DNA of 18,207 nucleotides from Croceicoccus sp. GTDB lineage: Bacteria; Pseudomonadota; Alphaproteobacteria; Sphingomonadales; Sphingomonadaceae. The translations under genes and the position numbers were made by a program. The DNA lies in contig JAPYSD010000018.1 in NCBI GenBank assembly GCA_029936705.1, positions 1-18,207 of the forward strand. The letters are read 5' to 3'. Positions 15,083 through 18,207 of this stretch are shown here, piece after piece; position 1 is the stretch's first letter; every line of letters begins with the position of its first letter. A model generated the notes under the pieces. The model was not told the origin of the DNA, ran no database searches, and saw only the letters and a program-made list of their open reading frames with translations.

Positions 15083-15199
15083 CTGATTATTTTCCTACAC
15101 CCCCACACCCTGCCATAGCCGACGCTGGCTCTTTCCCATCGTCGTCCCCTTGTAAGGCATAGCGTTTTCCCCGCACCCCTCAGGTGTCAACCAAAGCCC

Positions 15200-15222
15200 C
15201 GAAACCCGCAGAACTCTGCGGG
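15200..15222 (-). terminator. weak terminator-like hairpin behind ppk2
   Basis: CCCGCAG (15205-15211) pairs perfectly with CTGCGGG (15216-15222) over a 4-nt loop. On the minus strand the stem is followed by GTTTCGGGGC, a poor T-tract. It lies about 90 nt past the ppk2 stop. The remaining 15083-15308 holds nothing else supported. Confidence 0.4.
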
Positions 15223-15308
15223 AGAGGGCAGGGTGACAGCGCCTGTAGGATGTGTCGCCTGTGTCAACCGCCGCGCCGCTTCTGAGGCGCCACGGCCGCC
15301 CGGCAGCC

Positions 15309-16091
15309 TCAATCGTCCATGGGAAAGTCGGGGATCGGTTTCAGCCGGTCGAATTCCTCGCCGCGCGGTTCGTGGTCCAGTTCGGGCCAGTCGATCGGCG
15401 CGGGCGGCACGTCGGTGTCGGGCAGCCGGTTCAGCAGGTCGCGGATGAGTGTCAGCCGCCCCAGCTTCTGGTCGTTGAAATCCACCACCCGCCACGGCGC
15501 CCAGCCGGTATTGGTCTGCGCAAAGATCGCTTCCCGCGCCCTGGTGTAATCGGCATAGCGCGAGCGCGCCTCGACATCGGTGGATGACAGTTTCCACCGT
15601 TTGAGCGGATCGTCCAGCCGCTCGCGAAAGCGTTCCTCCTGGTGTTCCTGGTCGCAGCTCAGCCAGTATTTGAACAGGCGGATGCCGTCGTCCACCAGCA
15701 TCTTCTCGAACACCGGGGCGGCGCGGAAGAACTGCTCCACCTGCTCCTCGCCGGCCCAGCCCATCACCCGTTCGACCCCGGCGCGGTTGTACCAGCTGCG
15801 GTCGAACAGCACGATCTCTCCCGCCGTGGGCAGATGGCGGACATAGCGCTGGAAATACCACTGGCCCCGCTCGTCGTCGCTGGGCTTGGGCAGCGCGGCC
15901 ACGCGGCACTGGCGCGGGTCCAGGCAGCCGCTGATCGCCTTGATCGCGCCGCCCTTGCCCGCGGTGTCGCGCCCTTCGAACACCACCACGATCCGCTCGC
16001 CCCTGGCCCGCGCCCAGCGCGCCATGCCGACCAGCTCGAGCTCGAGCTTTTCGAGCGCGTCGTAGTAATGCGATTTCTTGATGCCGCCCAT
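15309..16091 (-). CDS. ppk2: polyphosphate kinase 2 (PPK2)
   Basis: A 260-aa PPK2-family kinase that transfers phosphate between polyphosphate and nucleotides. The Walker A loop is at 38-48 (FEGRDTAGKGG). The Walker B region is at 93-111 (IVLFDRSWYNRAGVERVMG). The lid/arginine region lies around 150-165 (EERFRERLDDPLKRWK), with SRYADYTRAREAIF at 177-190. A single domain of this length is usual for one-domain PPK2. The class, and thus whether NDP or NMP is the acceptor, cannot be fixed here. The start at 16091 is chosen because the family N-terminus (KKSHYYDALEKLELEL) begins there; the longer frame to 16232 overlaps the upstream gene. It is 13 nt behind the lipoprotein gene and probably in its operon. 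Confidence 0.94.
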   Translation of the reverse strand: MGGIKKSHYYDALEKLELELVGMARWARARGERIVVVFEGRDTAGKGGAIKAISGCLDPRQCRVAALPKPSDDERGQWYFQRYVRHLPTAGEIVLFDRSWYNRAGVERVMGWAGEEQVEQFFRAAPVFEKMLVDDGIRLFKYWLSCDQEHQEERFRERLDDPLKRWKLSSTDVEARSRYADYTRAREAIFAQTNTGWAPWRVVDFNDQKLGRLTLIRDLLNRLPDTDVPPAPIDWPELDHEPRGEEFDRLKPIPDFPMDD

Positions 16092-16104
16092 CGCTGCCTG
16101 CCGC

Positions 16105-16560
16105 CTATTGCGCGGTCTGGATGTCGGTGATGGTCGCCACCACCGCGTCGCCGCAGCCCACCATGACCGAGCGATACTCCGCCAGCGCGGGCGAGATCGT
16201 GCCGCGCACTTCCTGCCAGCCGCCCGGCGCATCGGGCCGCGACGACAGCGCCAGCGTAAAGCGCTGCGACGGCGGCATCATCCGGTCGGTCGGCCCGGCG
16301 CTGAGCGTGGCGGCGGTGCCCGCGGGCACGAACGCCTCAGCCGTCACGATCAGGCTGGGCGTGGCGTTGGGCCCCGGCATCGCGCTGATCCACGCGGTCC
16401 AGCCGCGCGTTTCCGACGGGCAGGTGGCCACGGGCGGCACGCCGGCTTCCGCCTGGCCGTCACCCGATTGCGCATCGACCGCGCATCCCGCCAGCGCCGC
16501 GCACAGCGCCGCCCCGCCCAGCGTTCGAAATATAGCGCGGATGACAGATCCTTTCGCCAA
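16105..16560 (-). CDS. putative lipoprotein of unknown function
   Basis: The C-terminal part reads as a secreted protein of about 130 residues with Gly, Pro and Ser-rich stretches (VPAGTAATLSAGPTDRMMPP) and two further cysteines (ATCPSE and VMVGCGD) that could form a disulfide. A lipoprotein signal is clear: Arg-containing start, hydrophobic LGGAALCAALAG, then the lipobox cysteine. The start is unclear. A TTG at 16560 gives a 26-residue signal ending at the cysteine. An ATG at 16692 would bury the signal 70 residues in, and its extra stretch has poor codon third-position bias. An ATC at 16542 has AGGA ideally placed. It is upstream of ppk2 by 13 nt. No domain is recognised. Confidence 0.65.
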   Translation of the reverse strand: MAKGSVIRAIFRTLGGAALCAALAGCAVDAQSGDGQAEAGVPPVATCPSETRGWTAWISAMPGPNATPSLIVTAEAFVPAGTAATLSAGPTDRMMPPSQRFTLALSSRPDAPGGWQEVRGTISPALAEYRSVMVGCGDAVVATITDIQTAQ

Positions 16561-16956
16561 CAGGGCCGCGGCCCATTCGGCGCGCAGCTTAGGCGAAAGG
16601 CGCGTCGGCTCAACAGCGGAAATCACGTGGGGAGGGAGGTAATCGGCCGGATGGCGCCGCACAGGGGGAGGGGGACTAGAAGTGCGGGCCATCCGGCCTT
16701 TTACGAAACCGGCGTCGGCTTGCGTATGCCTTGGCCGGGTCGATTATGGATATGGGCGGCCGCGGCCGATCTTGCAGGTGCAAAGCGGCCAGATGTGCGC
16801 GGCAAAGGCCCGGCAGAGCGCGTTCATCAGCGGTTTATCGCAGGTTTATCGGCGGTTCATTTTGCGGGGCGGAATGCGGCGGGAACAGGGCAGCGATGGA
16901 AGGGCGGCGGCGCGTGGCTCTTGCGATTCGGCCCCGTTTCCCGCAAGGCCCGCGCC
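16561..16956. other. intergenic region between the lipoprotein gene and lysS
   Basis: About 396 nt without a supported gene. It must hold the divergent promoters of lipoprotein-ppk2 and lysS. The visible structure is a tandem GGTTTATCG (16832-16840 and 16843-16851, 11 bp apart) flanked by CGTTCAT and GGTTCAT. The lysS ribosome site (AAGG) is near 16945. No clear -35/-10 pair was found. Confidence 0.5.
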
Positions 16957-18207
16957 ATGGACACGACGATTGCCGACACGCTGCGCGAAGCAGCCGCGAA
17001 CTCCAAGGCCTGGCCCTTTCAAGAGGCGCAGAGGCTGGCCAAACGCTATCCGGGCGGCAAGCGCGACGCAGGCGGCAATCTGGTCCCGGTGCTGTTCGAG
17101 ACCGGCTACGGCCCCAGCGGCCTGCCGCATATCGGCACGTTCCAGGAAGTGCTGCGCACCACCTTCGTGCGCCGCGCTTACGAGGTTCTGACGGGCGGCC
17201 ATCCGACAAGACTGGTCGCGTTCAGCGACGACATGGACGGGCTGCGCAAGGTGCCCGACAACGTGCCGAACAAGGACATGCTGACGAAGCACCTGGGCAT
17301 GCCGCTGAGCCGGATCCCCGATCCGTTCGGCAGCAACGACAGCTTCGGCGGCCGCAACAACGCGATGCTGCGCGAATTCCTCGACCGGTTCGGGTTCGAC
17401 TATGAATTCGTCGCGGCGAGCGAGCGGTACAATTCGGGCGCGTTCGACGATGCGCTGAAGAACGTGCTGCGCAACTTCGACGCGATCATGGCAGTGATGC
17501 TGCCCACCCTGCGCGAGGAACGCCGCGCGACCTATTCGCCGGTGCTGCCGGTCAGCCCCACCACCGGCGCGGTGCTGCAGGTCCCGGTCGAGGTGGTCGA
17601 CGCCGAGGCCGGCACGATCCGCTTTACCGACAGCGACGGTTCGGCGGTGACGCAGTCGATCCTGGGCGGCCAGTCCAAGCTGCAGTGGAAGGTCGACTGG
17701 GCGATGCGCTGGGTCGCGCTGGGCGTGGATTACGAGATGTGCGGCAAGGACCTCACCGACAGCGTCACCCAGTCGGGCAAGATCGCGAAGATCCTGGGCG
17801 GCCGCAAGCCCGAGGGCATGATCTACGAGCTGTTCCTGGACGCGAACGGCGAGAAGATCTCGAAGTCCAAGGGCAACGGGCTGACGATCGAGGAATGGCT
17901 GCAATACGGGACCGAGGAGAGCCTCGGCCATTATCTCTACGCCAATCCCAAGAGCGCGAAGCAGCTGCATGTCGGCGTGATCCCGCGCGCGGTCGACGAA
18001 TACTGGCAGTTCCGCGAAAAGCTGCCCGAGCAGCCGGTGGAGCAGCAGCTGGGCAACCCGGCGTGGCACCTGCTGGGCGCCAATGGCGGGCACGGTCAGG
18101 ACGGACTGCCGCCCGGTGCGGGGGACAGCCTGCCGGTCACCTATGGGCTGCTGCTCAACCTTGTCGGCGTGCTGGGCGCGGATGCCACGCGCGAACAGGT
18201 CTGGGCC
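16957..18207 (+). CDS. lysS: class I lysyl-tRNA synthetase, N-terminal 417 residues (cut by window edge)
   Basis: A cytoplasmic enzyme charging tRNA-Lys with lysine. The HIGH-type motif is at 58-61 (HIGT in GYGPSGLPHIGTFQEVLRTT) and the KMSKS-type motif at 300-304 (KISKS in GEKISKSKGNG). Together with FSDDMDGLRKVPDN and WAMRWVALGVDYEMCGKDL they mark the class I (archaeal-type) LysRS, which many alphaproteobacteria use in place of the class II enzyme. The frame is open from the ATG at 16957 to the last base (417 codons), and the anticodon-binding C-terminal region continues beyond the window. The start is supported by AAGG about 10 nt upstream and the family-like N-terminus. Confidence 0.95.
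   Translation, partial: MDTTIADTLREAAANSKAWPFQEAQRLAKRYPGGKRDAGGNLVPVLFETGYGPSGLPHIGTFQEVLRTTFVRRAYEVLTGGHPTRLVAFSDDMDGLRKVPDNVPNKDMLTKHLGMPLSRIPDPFGSNDSFGGRNNAMLREFLDRFGFDYEFVAASERYNSGAFDDALKNVLRNFDAIMAVMLPTLREERRATYSPVLPVSPTTGAVLQVPVEVVDAEAGTIRFTDSDGSAVTQSILGGQSKLQWKVDWAMRWVALGVDYEMCGKDLTDSVTQSGKIAKILGGRKPEGMIYELFLDANGEKISKSKGNGLTIEEWLQYGTEESLGHYLYANPKSAKQLHVGVIPRAVDEYWQFREKLPEQPVEQQLGNPAWHLLGANGGHGQDGLPPGAGDSLPVTYGLLLNLVGVLGADATREQVWA

Noticed and set aside
15095..15160. 21-codon minus-strand frame (MPYKGTTMGKSQRRLWQGVGV) between the toxin block and ppk2
   Set aside because: Too short, no promoter or conservation visible; could be a gene remnant but cannot be supported.

Overview
The window looks like a chromosomal segment of a high-GC alphaproteobacterium, most likely of the order Sphingomonadales. 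The signs are a class I (archaeal-type) lysyl-tRNA synthetase, a host base composition near 65% GC, a 3-hydroxyacyl-CoA-dehydrogenase-first beta-oxidation protein, and promoters that match the alphaproteobacterial general stress (EcfG) consensus. No rRNA, tRNA, CRISPR array or insertion sequence was found.

Left part (1-11036) is a fatty-acid uptake and beta-oxidation region built around a divergent control region (4662-4992). Leftward run a DUF2147 protein, a FadL outer-membrane fatty-acid channel, a FadD-type acyl-CoA ligase and a cysteine-free MerR regulator, followed at the window edge by a 5' part of a TonB-type protein. Rightward run five tightly packed genes: thiolase (fadA), a fused 3-hydroxyacyl-CoA dehydrogenase/enoyl-CoA hydratase (fadN type), acyl-CoA dehydrogenase (fadE type), a PaaI-type hotdog thioesterase and a small polyhydroxyalkanoate-granule-family protein. 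Together they could import a fatty acid, activate it and shorten it to acetyl-CoA. Two copies of TGACGTATAGGT in the divergent region, one inside a perfect inverted repeat, are candidate operators for the MerR protein.

Middle part (11037-12438) is sparse: a DUF2171 gene and a 90-aa protein of unknown function, both leftward. Each has an upstream GGAAC-N17-CGTT promoter, and the DUF2147 gene at 4661 has a third. The 90-aa gene also has an 11-bp perfect hairpin at the start of its predicted leader and a strong T-tailed terminator behind it. A stand-alone nrdB (ribonucleotide reductase beta) follows, with candidate NrdR boxes upstream.

Immediately behind nrdB is a foreign-looking, AT-rich block (13507-15082): a BrnT-type toxin gene without brnA, a Panacea-domain (DUF4065, SocA-like) antitoxin gene that overlaps brnT by ATGA, and an unrecognised 232-aa gene that overlaps the Panacea gene by 25 nt. 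This is the best candidate for an undescribed system in the window: a three-gene toxin-antitoxin-like module in which a Panacea protein may neutralise BrnT, the unknown protein, or both.

Right part (15309-18207) holds a leftward lipoprotein-ppk2 pair (polyphosphate kinase 2) and the rightward lysS, cut by the window edge.
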